Shown in pieces: positions 11,601 through 21,018 of a DNA stretch of 64,000 nucleotides. The notes beneath the pieces were generated by a model. It was given only the letters and a program-made list of their open reading frames with translations, made no database searches and was not told the origin of the DNA. The first letter of the stretch is position 1. Each line of letters starts with the position of its first letter. Position numbers and translations under genes: made by a program. The stretch covers positions 1-64,000 of the forward strand of contig JAUIKE010000026.1 in the NCBI GenBank assembly GCA_030430845.1, given 5' to 3'. The stretch is from Bacteroidia bacterium. Lineage in GTDB: Bacteria; Bacteroidota; Bacteroidia; Chitinophagales; Saprospiraceae.

Positions 11601-14129
11601 TGCGGGGTCATTATCCAGGGTGGTTCCCCATCTGATGGAGAAATAGGTATTAACTTTTTGGCTTTCCAGTGTAGTGAGGTTGCGATCATAAATGGCAATT
11701 TCTCCAATTGGACCATCCCATACTTCTACACCTTCATAAGAACCGATGGAAAGCTGATCGGCACTCGGTGCGCCGTTGGCGAAACTGCTTTCGCGCATTT
11801 CCATGGAAGCTTCCGTATTGACCTGACCATCAAAGATCACATCCAGGCCGGTATTACTTGAAGTATTGGAGGGTTCGTTGGCCATATCCCATTCCCAGCT
11901 CCAGATGTGGAACTGACCGGGTACCGGAATGGCCGGGTGGTCATTTCGGATAGGGGAAGAGCCATTCATGTAGCCCAGGGGTTTTCCGGTAGAGGCGGCT
12001 GTTCCAAGGTGGGGATTATCGATCCCGAAAAGCACCAGATTATCAAAACCCGTACCTGGGTTTTGATTCGCAGCGGCACCAAAAACCGATCCACCAGCTT
12101 CGGCACCGGTCATGAAGGGTGCCAGTTCCAAACCGTCGTTTCCTCCGTCAAATAGAACGGTCGGGTTAAAGTTGGAAGTAGCGGAGGCATTGTTATAAAG
12201 AGGTTCACGGGCTGCCGTCTGGGAAGCCAGGCTTACGCCGCTTAAACTTTGATCCATCCAGGAACTAATCGGTGCGCCGTTGGTAGTCGTGCTGGTTCCG
12301 GCTTCGGCTTTCAGCCATAGTCGGATGCCGGCTGCTACGCCACCCGGGGCTTCTGCTTCATTACCGAAGGTAAAATATTGCCCGTCGGTAAAATCGACCG
12401 TTGCCACCATATTGCCATTTCCATCGGGGGTCATGGCAATTTCGGTAGGGGTACCGGAATTAAAGTTTGCGCTATTGTGAACGAGCAGGTGTTCGGCTGA
12501 AGCCGGTCCGATCACCGTAACTGATCCTACGGTGCCGGTTTCTTTCACGCGCCAGGTACGGCTCATACGGAAATATCCGGCGGCCGGGCTAAAGGAGTTA
12601 GGTGTGTAAGATGGGCTGTAGGAAGCAGCGGCGCCATTGTGACCCCAAACGAGGAAAGAGCGGTCGGCACTGAAGCCGGCGCTATTTTCCATAGCCATTA
12701 CACTACCTAGCTTTACGCTGTTTGATTTTCTTTGATCGAGTGAGGAATTATCATCCCGCCCGATACCGGCTACGGCATTGTGATAAGGATGATAGCCTGC
12801 AGTACTGGTACCGGGCCAGATGACCGTTTCGTCGGAGGCCAGGTAGTCATAATTCGTAATAGGATTAGCAGGATCGCTGTCCAGGGTAATCCCGTTGCGA
12901 ATGGCAAGGTAAGAACGTACGCGGGCCAGCTCATTTCCGTCGAGTCGGCGGTTGTAAACTATGACTTCCGTGATGCCCCCGTCCCAGTCTTCGCCACCAC
13001 CATCAGATCCGATATGTATCTGATTGAACATCTGGCCGTCGGTCTGACCGCGAATTTCCATATTATTGGCATGGTCAAAGCCGTCGAGGCCGGCAACCAG
13101 GTCATCATTCAGAGTCGTCAAACCATTAATGGCCCGCATGTCGAGTATGTGGGCCTCATTTTGGATGACCGGCGAACCGACATGAGTGACAAAAGCCGGC
13201 GAACTGTTGTCGGCCCAGGGGTTATAATCCAATCCTGTAACGTCCAGAGTAGGGTCGTTGCCGTTGTTTCCCATACCGAAGAGGGTATTGATCCCGGCGC
13301 TTACTGTGGAAAAACCGACTCCCAGCATGGTTAGATCATCATTCAACCTATCCAGTATAGGGCTGGTATTTTCCAGGTGGTCGTTATTCCAGGAAATATA
13401 AGAGTTGTAATTGGATTGTCTGACCCCATCCATGTAGGTCGGTTTTTGACCGGCTGTCGTTTGGGTGGTATGGAAATTATTGCCCGACAGGTCGTTCCAT
13501 TGCTGTACGGCGCTGCCGTTGGTGGCCGGAGTGGAGCCGGCGTCAGTATAGACATCTTGGTCGGCACGCGTCCAAAAAGAAAGCCCCACGTCAACTCCAC
13601 CCGGAGCTGGAGGAGCCATCATTGCTGCCGCCGTCCACAACGAAAAATGCGCTATACTGTCGAGGTATAACGTATTGGTGGCGGGATCGCCGCGGGTTTC
13701 GGGATGGGCGGTCCAGCTTCGGCCGTCATCGACGGAGGAGTAGAGGATCAGGCTGGACTCGTCGAGCCCGTTTAGTTCCGCGTCCTCATACTGGAAGGCC
13801 ATGCTGGCGTTGAGGTTGTCGTCTTTTTCCGGCTGTATTTTCAACTGCCGTTTAATTGTATTGGCGCCTCTGATCTGTGTAGCTTTTTGCTTCAGTTCAA
13901 AGGTCGTTTTACCCAAATTTTCGGGACTGCTGATGGTCACTTGTACCGCATCAATCCGAGTTTTTTCGGGTGCATTCAGTTCGGTCGTCAAACTGATCCT
14001 GGGCTTATCCGCCGTCCTCTCCATCGATTGGAGGAAGGTCAGCACCCCCAGGCAGAGGCCTATCGATACGATCGTCAGTATCGAATAAGCGCCTCTTTTT
14101 GAGATGAGATTGTATTTGTTATTATCCAT
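1..14129 (-). CDS. Giant modular secreted surface protein with calcium-binding repeat array (3' end outside window)
   Basis: One frame stays open on the minus strand from the ATG at 14129 to the window edge (at least 4,709 codons). I checked the frame at both ends and through the repeats. Residues ~12-35 form a hydrophobic signal/anchor. Residues ~174-590 and ~590-1014 are two copies of a LamG-like module (start motif GLSFWTRAD / [11 protein letters not shown], then VAGIGRDD and ETGTVG). Residues ~1014-1910 alternate short Ig-like modules with two near-identical ~180-residue domains. Residues ~1931-2551 hold eight copies of a W-centred repeat. Residues ~2674-2837 resemble a jelly-roll binding domain. 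From ~2837 onward the chain is DxDxDG-type thrombospondin-3-like calcium repeats. The role is probably adhesion or surface structure. A T9SS sorting domain would be expected at the unseen C-terminus; that is inference. The region shows no coding sign in other frames beyond antisense shadows. Confidence 0.93.
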   Translation of the reverse strand, partial: MDNNKYNLISKRGAYSILTIVSIGLCLGVLTFLQSMERTADKPRISLTTELNAPEKTRIDAVQVTISSPENLGKTTFELKQKATQIRGANTIKRQLKIQPEKDDNLNASMAFQYEDAELNGLDESSLILYSSVDDGRSWTAHPETRGDPATNTLYLDSIAHFSLWTAAAMMAPPAPGGVDVGLSFWTRADQDVYTDAGSTPATNGSAVQQWNDLSGNNFHTTQTTAGQKPTYMDGVRQSNYNSYISWNNDHLENTSPILDRLNDDLTMLGVGFSTVSAGINTLFGMGNNGNDPTLDVTGLDYNPWADNSSPAFVTHVGSPVIQNEAHILDMRAINGLTTLNDDLVAGLDGFDHANNMEIRGQTDGQMFNQIHIGSDGGGEDWDGGITEVIVYNRRLDGNELARVRSYLAIRNGITLDSDPANPITNYDYLASDETVIWPGTSTAGYHPYHNAVAGIGRDDNSSLDQRKSNSVKLGSVMAMENSAGFSADRSFLVWGHNGAAASYSPSYTPNSFSPAAGYFRMSRTWRVKETGTVGSVTVIGPASAEHLLVHNSANFNSGTPTEIAMTPDGNGNMVATVDFTDGQYFTFGNEAEAPGGVAAGIRLWLKAEAGTSTTTNGAPISSWMDQSLSGVSLASQTAAREPLYNNASATSNFNPTVLFDGGNDGLELAPFMTGAEAGGSVFGAAANQNPGTGFDNLVLFGIDNPHLGTAASTGKPLGYMNGSSPIRNDHPAIPVPGQFHIWSWEWDMANEPSNTSSNTGLDVIFDGQVNTEASMEMRESSFANGAPSADQLSIGSYEGVEVWDGPIGEIAIYDRNLTTLESQKVNTYFSIRWGTTLDNDPASSSVNFDYVNSDGTTIWSGSANAAYQPYHHGVAGIGRDDASGLDQRQSMSVTAGTVAAIYNGDQTSGLPASNALNTAAFSANNSFLLWGHNGNATTYGGSIFGFDIMERSWKVQETGTVGTVTVNTNDALAEYLIVDTDGDGDFSTGSPATIALSSGSAAYDFNDGDYFTFGKVACVISTTYACSVGGPIDLTSFVLSYVPGGTWTDESSSGVSLADPTNVDLTALPNGVYTFNYAFSGSPICYDVIVNQVTTIPAPNLDDITVCEGDDVTINVPFFDIPQEELFHATFDGPADFVARGECSGSAAGTCFDSDLSVVTSEGLTLSGDFSTLVRRSDHIRRIGGEIRFYDVNSEFCLETSTFPIAPGDQATISVDLRRSGGYMEADDYIRVYSIIDGVETLEAEYAGQISHHYQTFRKAGITGSSVKIKVCVKSGDGMYGIGGYDGPLEQYAIGDMKVVITPQLPTYTFYDGDPNMGGNVLATGHSYDPETTAGNSPETIYVTCTVNGCESDPEPVVISVSPNSVEPMGGSIGYYCPGGGGSAIINLEDLVMNHQPGGSWTDNDGAGVNLSDPTAVDFTGIADEVYEFTYTVPGPPPCDGQFVSVLVSIGDAADAPIIPDITTCEGGSTVISIPIPTAGVEELFHTSFDGATDYVARGECSGSAIGTCPDNNPSIITSTGLSISGDFSTLKRSSDYIRRINGEIRFHDVNSEFCLETPVQALAPGDEAAISVDLRRSGGYMEADDYIRIYSIIDGVETLEAEYAGQISSQVQTFTKTGITGSSVAVKVCVKNGDGLFGIGGVDGPLEHYAISDIQILKTPELPTYTFYDADPGAGPANILATGFSYDPGTTPMDSPETIWVSNMQNGCVSEAVPVVVTVSPNPVAEMDGSIGYYCAAGPGAMSAINLEALVYNFQAGGIWTDDDGTGLNLATATAVDFTGVPTGSYHFTYTISGTVPCDDQSVTVIVSIDEMAEAIPVLSAATAANTCPDLTVDLNALVTSTTPPGASLVWSEDGDPSDGLSSTVAIPAAVGVSGSYYAYYLFNGCYGPASAVVDVMIGGACTIVDTDGDGVADVDDWDDDNDGILDVDETGSLGYYNIGDGTHTPAFDYGGPFDGKFYGRTWADLARAGRILGDSYATSQIWILEEDGTFYTYQDGEEYVEYTNTGPVNGPSAGKTWIALSANNGIIADDFGAGPNVYIFESNGAIGAYGAPNGLHSSGRSSSVTGPSSGPLAGMTWVDLAAANRIIADDFDATSAPALPTNLFILHNDGTIGRYDYKTGAHSVTYSAMGPTSGPLSGKTWQELADMGLIIGDNLSFSQNITIVQEIDTDGDGLTDDKDLDSDGDGIPDNIEAQSTAGYIPPTGTVDANGVDLAYTGGLTPEDTDNDGDPDFIDLDSDDEGADDATESGGIMANATYADVNGSLDDPTTLPDTDGDLGSGGDVDFRDNSFTLDTDLDGVADIYDLDDDNDGILDKDETGVFGRYSLSDGSHSESFGTSGPLDGPFLGQSWVQLAENSRIISDSYASTQLFIFEDDGTFVVYDEYAVQVDYTNTGPVNGPLAGKTWADLIAEGRIIADNYGVSPSLAYVINDAGHVSGYHFANGFYGNVGWSTTALTSGPLSGNTLSSLAADGRIIADNLDVGNNLYVLEDNGQIGSYDIRDGSHVETFPSIGPSSGPWSGKTWQELAELGLIIGDNDNGYLTILEKLDTDGDGLTDDVDLDSDNDGIPDNVEAQSTAGYIAPNGSVDANGVDLAYTGGLTPEDTDNDGDPDFIDLDSDDEGADDATESGGIMANPTYADVNGSLDDPTTLPDGDSDGEVDFRDDVNNGICFGNPTLLTNGSFTTDLTGWALTLGSPSHWVVNNSRLEHESDVNGENGSLEQALNLSCTAQETYLVFNYLSTGTSSSTHATWISIDGINLMTITNENGIISVTNTNPSVTYNTTTIPLGVETLIEITMPPGFISTTNPILRIFGQNCLNCTPVAPHNNAYLDDLCFSESNLCDLDGDGVSNDDELLAGTDPNNADTDGDGETDDIEIGGDVNNPLDGDNDGIIDALDSAIDDTDNDGVPDEADPANTDPCVPNSFAGACDADSDGLTNAEELTAGTNPSNPDSDGDGKLDGVEVGDPNIPDDADNDGIIDALDSAIDDTDNDGVMDEVDPDNTDPCIPNLSAGPCDQDNDGLTNDKESGLGSDPTNPDTDGDGENDGDEMGPDPNNPLDTDNDGIFDLLESDIDDTDGDGVVDENDPANTDPCIPSASAGPCDQDSDGLTNDEELTAGTDPMDPDSDDDGENDGLEVGDPNAPNDGDNDGIIDALDPDNVDSDNDGVMDENDPANTDPCVPNAFSAACDTDSDGLTNGEESALGTDPFNDDTDGDGKLDGTEVGGDVNNPLDVDNDGIPDVLDSSTADQDNDGTPDETDPANNDPCIPNAAVGSCDADNDGLTADEESMLGTDPNNPDTDGDGEDDGVEVGGNPTFPFDGDNDGIIDALDSSIDDVDNDGVDDETDPANLDPCIPNLSAGPCDQDNDGLTNTEEDNLGTDPMDPDSDDDGLLDGDEVNTHNTDPTNPDTDGGGTNDGDEIADGTDPTAGNGNDDAAADPDNDGLTNEEEDNLGTDPNDADTDDDGLLDGDEVNTHNTDPNDADTDDGGTNDGDEVADGTDPAGDPNDDAAADPDNDGLTNEEEDNLGTDPNDADTDDDGLLDGDEINTHNTDPTNPDTDGGGTNDGDEIADGTDPTAGNGDDDAAADPDNDGLTNEEEDNLGTDPNDADTDDDGLLDGDEVNTHNTDPNDADTDDGGTNDGDEVADGTDPAGDPNDDAAADPDNDGLTNEEEDALGTDPNDADTDDDGLLDGDEVNTHNTDPNDADTDDGGTNDGDEVADGTDPAGDPDDDAAADPDMDGLTNAQEAALGTDPDDPDTDNDGLLDGEEVGPDGIYNPGSDTNPRDNDTDNDGLSDGDEVNGTGPLASYGPTNPFDEDSDNDGIEDGIEVGVTTGLPAGTSDVSGIPYSGTGPFTGDSDPGTTTDPNDDDTDNDGLLDGEEDDNGNGRLDAGETDPNDVDTDDDGLEDGDEINIYNTDPADADTDDGGTNDGDEVADGTDPTAGNGEDDAAADPDNDGLTNEEEDALGTNPNDDDSDDDGLLDGEEVNTHNTDPNNADTDGGGTNDGDEVADGTDPTAGNGEDDAAADPDNDGLTNEEEDALGTDPNDADSDDDGLTDGEEVNTHNTDPNDDDSDDDGLLDGEEVNTYNTDPNDADTDDGGTNDGDEVADGTDPTAGNGDDDAAADPDNDGLTNEEEDALGTDPNDADSDDDGLLDGDEVNTHGTDPNNPDTDGGGTNDGDEIADSTDPTGDPNDDAAADPDNDGLTNEEEDALGTDPNDADSDDDGLLDGEEVNTHGTDPNNPDTDGGGTNDGDEVADGTDPTAGNGNDDYAADPDNDGLTTEQEVALGTDPNDPDSDNDGLTDGDEVGPDGIYDVGTDTDPNESDTDNDGLSDGLEVQDMITDPLDPDTDDDGLTDGDEALNLGTDPADADSDDDGLTDGEEVNTHNTDPNDADSDDDGLLDGDEVNTHGTDPNDADTDDGGTNDGDEVADGTDPTAGNGDDDAAADPDEDGLTNEEEEALGTDPNDADSDDDGLPDGEEVNTHNTDPTDDDSDDDGLLDGDEVNTHGTDPNDADTDDGGTNDGDEIADGTDPTGDPNDDAAADPDEDGLTNEEEEALGTDPNDADSDDDGLLDGDEVNTHGTDPNDADTDDGGTNDGDEVADGTDPTAGNGDDDAAADPDEDGLTNEEEEALGTDPNDADSDDDGLPDGDEVNTHNTDPNDSDSDDDGLLDGDEVNTHGTDPNDADTDDGGTNDGDEVADGTDPT
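6020..8400 (-). repeat. Tandem ~1.16-kb duplication carrying eight W-centred repeats
   Basis: Two consecutive copies each run: a [17 protein letters not shown] calcium motif, four ~58-residue repeats, then an [20 protein letters not shown] ... SGGIMAN ... DPTTLPD segment. The four-repeat blocks lie at about 7621-8334 and 6481-7170. The repeat consensus is GP-x-SGKTW-x-x-LA-x-x-x-RIIADN, then a short beta-like stretch ending in DG. The nucleotide sequence of the SGGIMAN-containing segment (about 6175-6380 against 7311-7500) is almost identical, so the duplication is recent or homogenised. Confidence 0.85.
9140..10790 (-). repeat. Two near-identical ~180-residue modules in the giant protein
   Basis: Residues ~1130-1310 and ~1484-1664 share long stretches, including [11 protein letters not shown]-x-[12 protein letters not shown][11 protein letters not shown] and [14 protein letters not shown]. 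Each is followed by a short Ig-like segment with CTVNGCES or NMQNGCVSE. Conserved cysteine pairs suggest disulfides in a secreted beta-sandwich. I do not recognise the family; a CUB-like fold is a guess. Confidence 0.8.
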
Positions 14130-14958
14130 ATTGAATTGAAAATTTTCAAAATGAGAAAAAGCGTTTAGGGGCAATACGGTGCGGTTTGTATTGCTATGCA
14201 AAAGAAGGCCCGAAGAGAGCAGTTGCAATTCTTCAGGCAATATCATGCTTGCGGTCCCATAAAATCAGGCTGTCAGCTAGGGGCCCCGTTTTTTATAAGT
14301 GAGAATGGTTTTTTGCCTGTAGGGAAATACAGGTGAATTTTTTAATACATGTGAGGGGGCCAGATCATTTTCCGAAAGGAGGACATGTTTTTTAAAAAGG
14401 CGCACCTCTTCCAGAAGTAAGACTGGCCGACGAAGCTGTCGCCAGAGGAAAAATAAACTAAGGAACAGCAAAGGAGGCACTGCCTCCCTTTGTCTGGTGA
14501 AAGGGAATTTCATAGTGGCTATTGATTTGTTTTTTTGCTTTATTTATTCGTTCAGGCTTGAGTCAGAGAATAGCTTCAATGGCGTGCACATATGGTTATT
14601 GCCAGGTGCACGCATTGAAAACCTACTAACAAATCAGAAACGAACTTTACATTCTTGTGAAAAATACTACCTAATTCTATACTTAAAATGTTGGTTTAAG
14701 CCAAGGAATTCTAAAAGCTGCAGAGCAGTTCCAATCCTGCTAAGCAAGAGGGAACGTTTTAACAACAATCATAACACACAAATAATCTAAGAATACGGAT
14801 TATTCGAAAGCTCTAGTCAGGTAATGAAATCTGCATCTGACAGCTCAATCCTATTTTGACATAAAATGATTATCGGTTGAGGGAAAAAAGGTATCCTATG
14901 CTCTTTTTAAGTTTTTGGGAAGTATATAAGCTTAAGGTTGTTTGGATTATCTGCCCGA
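14130..14958. other. Long leader/intergenic region upstream of the giant gene
   Basis: About 830 bp separate the giant gene from the 31-codon ORF upstream of it. The 60 bases before its ATG are A/T-rich with no Shine-Dalgarno sequence. I see no convincing gene, tRNA or strong hairpin. A 78-codon minus-strand frame (14277-14513) has no recognisable features and was not called. Confidence 0.5.
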
Positions 14959-15054
14959 TTATTTGGGAGCAATGGTATCGACTGTAATGACTTTGTCTTT
15001 TCTAGTGCCATACATTCCAGTCAAAGCTTTGGTTATACTTCTTGCGTTAAACAT
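14959..15054 (-). CDS. 31-residue peptide ORF with DTIAP signature, downstream of helical paralog 1
   Basis: ATG at 15054 to TAA at 14959-14961 encodes 31 residues: a basic N-terminal half, then RKDKVITVDTIAPK. The start is fixed by an in-frame stop a few codons upstream. It lies 157 nt downstream of the ~500-residue gene ending at 15212, on the same strand, with a 24-bp hairpin between them. The 29-codon ORF at 20893-20982 lies in the same position behind the paralogous gene and ends KTDQSIIIIDTIGPC. The shared D-x(n)-[IV]-D-T-I-[AG]-P ending and shared context argue that both are real. There is no signal peptide. It could be a signalling or precursor peptide, a small regulator, or a toxin/antitoxin partner. 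I do not recognise the family. Confidence 0.6.
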   Translation of the reverse strand: MFNARSITKALTGMYGTRKDKVITVDTIAPK

Positions 15055-15165
15055 GGTTGAAAGCGTTTTAGATTAACTTTTTATTTATATCAAAAATAGG
15101 CCTATAGGAGGGAAATTGAAAGGACAGAAGTTGGCGTTTTGTTACCCCAAGATTGAGGAGCGTAA

Positions 15166-15216
15166 TTTAAAGAGGCTGTATCATCCGCCTGTGGCGGATG
15201 ATACAGCCTCTTTAAA
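15166..15216. terminator. 24-bp perfect hairpin overlapping the stop of helical paralog 1
   Basis: The arms 15166-15189 and 15193-15216 are perfectly complementary with loop TGT. The outer stem includes AAAGAGGCTGTA, which also forms the stem at 25589-25631. The hairpin contains the TAA at 15212-15214 and separates the large gene from its small downstream ORF, so it may terminate or attenuate read-through. Confidence 0.75.
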
Positions 15217-16711
15217 CATATTTAGATTCGAGGAGGCCCAGGGCCAGTTCCCAGAGATCTTCGAAGGGGATGACCTCCAATTTGTGGGATTGGTGGCTGT
15301 CTTCGATGGGGAACAGGTGAAGTTGGGACAGGTATTTTTCGGAGGCACTGACAATTTGATCCTGTTCGAAGTTACAGCGGGGAAAGAGGAGCAATAGTTT
15401 GATGAAGTAATAGCTCCTTCGGGTTTCATCGTTATTTAAATAGCGAGTACAATATTTTTCAATGGCTTCAATTTTGTCGATGGCTTCGTCATCTCTTCTT
15501 TGGAGGATGAGAAACAGTAGATAGATAATCATGATGGAAACATTCATTCCTTTTTTATCCTTAGAAAAAACGGGGGTTTCGTTCAGGAATTTATGCAATT
15601 TAAACTGGCGGTTTCGGGAAGCCTGCCCGGCGTCCTGTGCATTGATCACGAACAGGATATAGGCTTCATATATTTTCCATATTTCCTGAATGCTCTCGGG
15701 CATAAACTGAATACTAGGGTGGTTCGAGATTTTATTGATGATCTCTTCTCCGGTGTCATACTGGCGGGTATACATACATAGTATGAAGTATTCCTCCTGG
15801 AACTTGAACCAGTTAAAAGAATCCTTTTTGAACAATTTAGCGCATTGTTCTACCAAGTCTTTCCCGTCCTGGTATCTTTTCAGTTGTCTTAAGCAAACTA
15901 ACTTTTGATAGTTCCAGATCTGTAGGGCCGTGGTAGTTGAAAAAGGCTTGGATTGAAAAAACCGGATCATCCTGTTGGAGACATCCAAAGTAGCGACGTA
16001 GTCATTCACAGTGGTATAGATCATGGCTTCAATCAAACCACCGTATAACTGCATTTTATAGGTTGTAATATAGCCCAGGTCAGTTTTAATTTCTTTATAC
16101 ACGCGCTTTGCTACGGGATGGAGTTCTTCCTTTGTGGCTTTATTGTTCACGTAGTGGATGGTCAGGTCGGTGTAGAGGGTTTCTAATTGATCTTCTTTTA
16201 GGTTAATGTCAAATAAGTCTTTGCAGTGGGTCTTATATTTCTCATAATTTTTCACTTCCCCTACAAAAATGCCGTAATGATTTTTGAGTTCTTTAGCGGC
16301 CAGGAGGCTTAGCTCGATGAATTCGTACTTTTGGGCGGCTTTGAATACTTTTTGGGCCAATTCGATGGAGGCTTCCCGGGCATTTTTGGATTGCAGGATT
16401 TTTACGGCGGCCCAGGTTTTGTAACACTCATAAAAAGCGGTTTGTCGGCTTGAAAAAGAAGCCTGTTTGATATCTATTAAAAAAAGGTGGTTGATCAGTC
16501 TGTTCTTGAGTTGTAATTTTAGCTTTCGATAGCTAGAACCGGAATTCGGTTCTCCATATAAGGCTTCGGAAGCTTCCTGGTCTGAATCAAAAAGGCCGGA
16601 AGAAAGGCCTTCATAAAACTGATCGATCTTGCTGTCGGAATTGCCGAGAATGTGTGTCGCTTTTATCTTGTTTTTTGTAACAATGATGGCTAACTCTTTC
16701 AGAATATTCAT
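15212..16711 (-). CDS. Helical ~500-residue protein of unknown function (paralog 1)
   Basis: 499 residues, all-helical in character and TPR/HEAT-like, with no signal peptide, membrane segment or recognised catalytic motif. It aligns along its length with the 503-residue protein at 21019-22530. Shared blocks are a D-x-x-EAS motif near residue 45, YRKLK-x-x-L-x-NRL-x-x-x-x-FL (~60-80), AFYECYKTWA / AFQECHKKWA (~92-102), SFNWFKFQE / TYNWFKYQE (~300), and the C-terminal EVIPFEDLWE / EIIPFEDLWE. It is presumably cytoplasmic. A 31-codon ORF follows it, as a 29-codon ORF follows the paralog. I recall similar hypothetical proteins in Bacteroidota but no function. A peptide-binding TPR receptor without an evident DNA-binding domain is one speculative reading. 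Confidence 0.85.
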   Translation of the reverse strand: MNILKELAIIVTKNKIKATHILGNSDSKIDQFYEGLSSGLFDSDQEASEALYGEPNSGSSYRKLKLQLKNRLINHLFLIDIKQASFSSRQTAFYECYKTWAAVKILQSKNAREASIELAQKVFKAAQKYEFIELSLLAAKELKNHYGIFVGEVKNYEKYKTHCKDLFDINLKEDQLETLYTDLTIHYVNNKATKEELHPVAKRVYKEIKTDLGYITTYKMQLYGGLIEAMIYTTVNDYVATLDVSNRMIRFFQSKPFSTTTALQIWNYQKLVCLRQLKRYQDGKDLVEQCAKLFKKDSFNWFKFQEEYFILCMYTRQYDTGEEIINKISNHPSIQFMPESIQEIWKIYEAYILFVINAQDAGQASRNRQFKLHKFLNETPVFSKDKKGMNVSIMIIYLLFLILQRRDDEAIDKIEAIEKYCTRYLNNDETRRSYYFIKLLLLFPRCNFEQDQIVSASEKYLSQLHLFPIEDSHQSHKLEVIPFEDLWELALGLLESKYV

Positions 16712-17211
16712 AACAGATGCGTTGTTCGTTTGTTCCCCTTATAATCCAGGCTGAATTATGTTTATGTGCCTTCAACTACCGCCTATACGTAATTGAAGTA
16801 ATTCTTCTGTTTCTTTGTTTAATCTATTAGGAGTTTAGGAATTTCAAGACCTTGAAATCCTCTTTAACTTATGGTGAAAGAACGATAGCACCCAAGCAGA
16901 TGGTGACGGATTAGTTTTAAGTAATCCTTTTATTTTTTAATTCACCTAATATTAGGGTATCTGCCTTGAAAAAACAAGTTCAAATAACAGGAAATTGTTG
17001 CTACTTAAACATGTATTTTTTTTACAAAAAACCTGCATAATACATTGATTATAAATAAATTAATTTCATCATCTTTTTAACAAAAAAACCATTTTTGTTC
17101 CATTAATAATAATCAGCATACAAGATTCCAGAAGCCGGTATATCCAAAAAATTGAATGAGTATTTGAAGAAAACGTACCGACCGGTGAACTCTTCTGAAG
17201 GTAAAAAATAA
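16712..17211. other. 500-bp A/T-rich intergenic region upstream of paralog 1
   Basis: No gene is visible. It holds runs of A and T and a short inverted repeat at about 16838-16860 (TTTCAAGACCTTGAAA core) that could be a small operator. It probably carries the promoter of paralog 1 and the terminator of the kinase gene; neither can be placed with confidence. Confidence 0.4.
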
Positions 17212-20200
17212 TTAACTCAACATTTTCCTGGATAGAGGAAGCTTTATCAGGACGCTTGTTCCCTGGTTTTCGGCAGACTCGATGGCCAGGCTCCCTTTAT
17301 TCACTTTAACCAGGTCATAGCAAAGGGCAAGGCCAAGGCCGGTGCCTCTTTCGCCTCTAGTACCTTTGGTAGAGGGATGGAGCGGCTTATTTAGTTTTTC
17401 GAATATAGAGGGTTGGATTCCTACGCCGGTATCTCTTATCTGCAAGTGGACGTAGTCGGCAGTTTCTGCGGCCTTGATGTATACCTTGCCTTCCTCTGGA
17501 GTAAATTTGATGGCATTACTAAGGATATTGCGCAGGATGATGCTGAGCCCGTTCTCATCGGCAAAAACGGACAAGGTTTCCGGAACCATCTGTTGTACTT
17601 GAATCTGTTTTTGCTCCATTAAGTTATCAAAAAGCGGGAGGACCTCGCCCAAAAGTTGGGCGACATTGATATTGCTGGGTTGGTAAGAGAGTTGAGATTT
17701 TTGAGCCAGCCCCCAGTAGAGGAGGTTATCCAGAAGCAGGCTAAGTTTTTTGGAAGATTGTTCTAAAGCACGAAGGAATTTGATACTTTTTTCGATCTCT
17801 CCTTTTTCCAGCAGATAGCGTATGTTGGCTTCAATGCCCTGCATAGCGGTTAGGGGGCTTCTCATTTCATGCCCGATGACGGCAAATATTCTATTTTTGA
17901 TTTCATTGAGTTCCAGCAATTCCCGGGTTTGTCGGTCTACTTCTTCCTGCAGCTGTTGTTCTGCCGCCCGAAGCCGGGCTTCTCTCCAGTGCAGAACCAG
18001 GTAAAACAAAACCAAAACCCCGGCAACAAACGAAAAAATAAAACCCGGAGTCACAAAAAAAGGCGGGGCGACATGGATGTCAATACTTAATTGTCGGCTG
18101 GACCACAAGCCTGAATAATCGCGGCCTTTTAGATGGAGTACATATTTCCCTGCCGGGAGTCGGTTGAAGCGGATCACATTTTCATCTGTAAATTGCCAGC
18201 TTTCATCAAAGCCCTCTATGGAGTAGGCGTACAATTGTTCCTCCGATTTAAAATAATCCGTCAGAGTAAATTCCAGTTCGAGCCCGATATATTGATGCGG
18301 CAGTTCAATACGGCCGTTGTTCCGGAGTTCTGACGTTCGATCTTCCCAATGTTCTCCCGTGGCTCCCAGGTATCTGTAATGTAGGATTCGAGGCATAATA
18401 TCCGGATTATTCAATGGGACCTCATCCGGGTAAAAGGAGATAAAGCCGTTCAGGCCTCCAAAGAGCAGCCGGCCGTCACTCATTTGTTGATGAGAGGCGG
18501 TATTAAATTCTTCGTGAGGAATACCATCCTTTTTTTCATAGGTGGTGATCTCGTAATTTTGTTTATTCATCCGCATCAGTCCAATATTACTGGGCAGCCA
18601 CAGGTACCCATGCTGATCTTCATAAACGGAATAGATCACGTCATTAGACAACTGGTGTGTTTGGGACGTTAGCTGAGTAATTTCATCCTTTTGTTTATCC
18701 CATTTGATTAGCCCTCCTCCTTTACTGGCCATCCAGAAAACACCCTGGTCGTCAATGTGCAGATGTAAAAGGTCCTTATATGGGAAATGATCAAAATGAG
18801 CCTGTATTCCTTTTTCCTCGTCCCATAAAATAAGGCCCCTATTCGTGATTAGCCACAGGCCTTCCTCCGTTTCGCGAAAGCTTCGGATCTCCGGGATTTT
18901 ATTTTCACCTAATGAACCATCCAAATAAATAGAATGATATTTAACAATATTTTCGGTAGCTGGTAAATACTCGTACAAGCCCCTGCTGGTACCCAGCCAT
19001 ACTCTTTTAGTTTGGGAGGAACGGTACGGGATGGGATATTCCCCCAGCGAGTCCAGCATAAAGTGCTCTATGGTAGCAACTTCTGGTAATTGAGCATCAG
19101 CCAGGATTAGTTGCCGGCCGTAGGTTCCCAGCAGCACCTGATCGTTCTCCAGGTAGATACCGCCGTAAGATTGAACAAGAACCTGATTCCCGGAATTGGC
19201 CAGGATAGCACCAACTTCCTCTTTTGTTTCAAGATCAAAGATGTGCATGCCGGTGGTTGAGTTCACCCATACTCGGTTGGCAGACAAGGGAATGATGGCT
19301 CTTGTACTTGCGTTAGAAGGTTTAGCAGAAACTAAATATTGCTGAAAGGGGTTGATGCGAATATCCAGGATGTAAAGGCCATTCGTAGAAGGCAGCCATA
19401 TTTTGCCGGTCCGATCAACGAGTATATGGCCTTGAGGATCATAAGCAATTTTATCAAGGCTTTCCTGAGGTGCCTGGTAGACCAGTTTGCCGGAATGGTC
19501 ATATAATAATAGTTGTAAGAGCCTCTCAGAATTCACATTCACGACTAAAATTCCTTCCGGGATAGAGATAGTTTCACAAACTTTTAACTTGAAGCCGGGC
19601 CGGTTGGGGGTGTAGGGCGATGAAAAATTCTGCTGTTTAAAAAAGTTACATAGGGGTTTTCCTCTTTTCTTATAAAAACTGAGGGAAAAGGCCTTCTCAG
19701 TTTTTTCTACCAGGCCTGTTATCCAGAGTCGTCCATGATCATCTACCTTCAAATCGGACAGGAGCTCGATACGCAGGCTATCAGAGCTAAGGATATTGCC
19801 AAAGGCATTGACTTCCAGCAGTGTGTGTCGTGTGAGCAGCCAGAAAGTAGAGTCGGAAGCTGCAATACCGGCCTGAATGTTCTGATGATTCGGAGAGGAA
19901 AAAGCCTGCTGAAATGTGCCGTCAAAAAGGTACAAGGAGCCGTCAGCAGTAGTTATCCATATACGGTCTTTGTTGTCATTTTGCAGATAAGTAATTTTTG
20001 CATACATCAGTTCAGGAGGCACGCTATAAACCTCCTTAAGAGGGCGGAAGGAGGAGGCCCCATCCACTAATACATCGATACTATTAAGCGTATAAAGAAA
20101 GGTCAAATTATGAACGGCCCAGATATTTCCGTTCACATCCAGGAGTACTTTGCGGCAAAAATCATCCAGCAAATTGGCGTTTTCCCGGTTGAATGTGGTG

Positions 20201-20406
20201 AAGCTTCGGCCGTCGTAACGGTTTACGCCGAAATTTGTGCTCACCCAAATGTCGCCGGAGCGATCCTGAATGATATTATAACAAAACCGGCTGGAGAGGC
20301 CGTCCTCTACAGTAAGGTGATCTGATTCAAATATGTATTCTTGCGCCCAGAGTACCTGGCTACTTATTGAACTTAAGGTTAGGACTAAGCATAAAAAAGC
20401 CTTCAT
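17212..20406 (-). CDS. Propeller/Y_Y_Y-domain membrane sensor histidine kinase
   Basis: 1,064 residues. A signal peptide (1-21, ending LWAQ) precedes a periplasmic two-component-regulator propeller (~22-690; repeats such as DRSGDIWVSTNFGVNRYDG, DQHGYLWLPSNIGL). Next come a Y_Y_Y domain (~700-775), one membrane helix (~786-806), a short coiled coil, HisKA with phospho-acceptor His846 in VIGHEMRSPL, and HATPase_c (N box NILSNAIKF ~963, DTGVGI ~992, GTGLGLAL ~1023). It ends after the ATPase, with no receiver or AraC domain, so it is a classical kinase and not a one-piece hybrid. It would sense a periplasmic ligand and phosphorylate a separate regulator; the LuxR-type regulator at 22885 is the nearest candidate. 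It is flanked by the two helical paralogs. Confidence 0.95.
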   Translation of the reverse strand: MKAFLCLVLTLSSISSQVLWAQEYIFESDHLTVEDGLSSRFCYNIIQDRSGDIWVSTNFGVNRYDGRSFTTFNRENANLLDDFCRKVLLDVNGNIWAVHNLTFLYTLNSIDVLVDGASSFRPLKEVYSVPPELMYAKITYLQNDNKDRIWITTADGSLYLFDGTFQQAFSSPNHQNIQAGIAASDSTFWLLTRHTLLEVNAFGNILSSDSLRIELLSDLKVDDHGRLWITGLVEKTEKAFSLSFYKKRGKPLCNFFKQQNFSSPYTPNRPGFKLKVCETISIPEGILVVNVNSERLLQLLLYDHSGKLVYQAPQESLDKIAYDPQGHILVDRTGKIWLPSTNGLYILDIRINPFQQYLVSAKPSNASTRAIIPLSANRVWVNSTTGMHIFDLETKEEVGAILANSGNQVLVQSYGGIYLENDQVLLGTYGRQLILADAQLPEVATIEHFMLDSLGEYPIPYRSSQTKRVWLGTSRGLYEYLPATENIVKYHSIYLDGSLGENKIPEIRSFRETEEGLWLITNRGLILWDEEKGIQAHFDHFPYKDLLHLHIDDQGVFWMASKGGGLIKWDKQKDEITQLTSQTHQLSNDVIYSVYEDQHGYLWLPSNIGLMRMNKQNYEITTYEKKDGIPHEEFNTASHQQMSDGRLLFGGLNGFISFYPDEVPLNNPDIMPRILHYRYLGATGEHWEDRTSELRNNGRIELPHQYIGLELEFTLTDYFKSEEQLYAYSIEGFDESWQFTDENVIRFNRLPAGKYVLHLKGRDYSGLWSSRQLSIDIHVAPPFFVTPGFIFSFVAGVLVLFYLVLHWREARLRAAEQQLQEEVDRQTRELLELNEIKNRIFAVIGHEMRSPLTAMQGIEANIRYLLEKGEIEKSIKFLRALEQSSKKLSLLLDNLLYWGLAQKSQLSYQPSNINVAQLLGEVLPLFDNLMEQKQIQVQQMVPETLSVFADENGLSIILRNILSNAIKFTPEEGKVYIKAAETADYVHLQIRDTGVGIQPSIFEKLNKPLHPSTKGTRGERGTGLGLALCYDLVKVNKGSLAIESAENQGTSVLIKLPLSRKMLS

Positions 20407-20892
20407 TAACTTTCACGCGTTTCTGTTAAGTAAAAGGGCCTTAAAATGTCCGTGTCTTAAATATTTGGGTTCTGAATGGGTTTCAAACTTCTGGCTTACT
20501 TAAGACAGGGCCGGTAAGTTGAACACCCATTTATATAAAAATTGTATTTGTAGAAACCTGGGGAGGTATGAGCCGTAAAGACACCATTTTTGATTCCAAA
20601 GCAGGAGACCCGGCAAACATACCAAACTTATGTCAAGTAAAAAGCTTATGATGGTGAAAGAAAATCTAATGTATTTTATCCTACTTTCTAAATTAGCGTA
20701 TTGCAAACCTGGAGGGATATAGTAACATTACATGATACCATGAATATACGAGGCTCTTAATTTTTTGATTAAAAACAATCCAATTAATATATAAATCGAG
20801 ATTATTTAAAGACGAACTCCCAAAATAAAGAAGCCGGCAAATTTATTTACCGGCTCCGTTTCTAAATTAAAAACAAGAGGGAACTTTCAAAA
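20407..20892. other. Intergenic region between peptide ORF 2 and the kinase
   Basis: No gene is apparent in 486 bp. A GAGCCGG/CCGGCTTC stem with an A/T-rich loop at about 20829-20855 lies just after the 29-codon ORF and could be its terminator. The remaining sequence is A/T-rich and should contain the kinase promoter. Confidence 0.45.
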
Positions 20893-20982
20893 TCAGCATG
20901 GACCGATGGTATCTATAATGATAATTGATTGGTCCGTTTTTGTTGTTAAGAATAAAGGTGGCATTTTTGTAAAATGGTTCAT
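20893..20982 (-). CDS. 29-residue peptide ORF with DTIGP signature, downstream of helical paralog 2
   Basis: ATG at 20982 to TGA at 20893-20895 encodes 29 residues ending KTDQSIIIIDTIGPC, with a terminal Cys. It starts 36 nt after the stop of paralog 2 (21019), so co-transcription is likely. The C-terminal half matches the 31-residue ORF at 14959-15054 (D-x-x-x-x-x-[IV]-D-T-I-[AG]-P), while the N-terminal halves differ. No signal peptide is seen. Too short for standard gene callers, but the paired context makes it credible. Function unknown. Confidence 0.6.
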   Translation of the reverse strand: MNHFTKMPPLFLTTKTDQSIIIIDTIGPC

Positions 20983-21018
20983 GACTTATGATTTGTATTA
21001 AAAAAAGCGGTAATAAAC

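Noticed and set aside
7953-13813. Assorted plus-strand frames of 60-240 codons
   Set aside because: They lie antisense to the continuous giant frame and show no domain, signal or start context.
14277-14513. 78-codon minus-strand frame upstream of the giant gene
   Set aside because: No recognisable features, basic/hydrophobic mix typical of random translation, and no support from neighbours.
17212-20406. One-piece hybrid two-component system
   Set aside because: The protein stops after the ATPase domain; neither receiver nor AraC domain is present.
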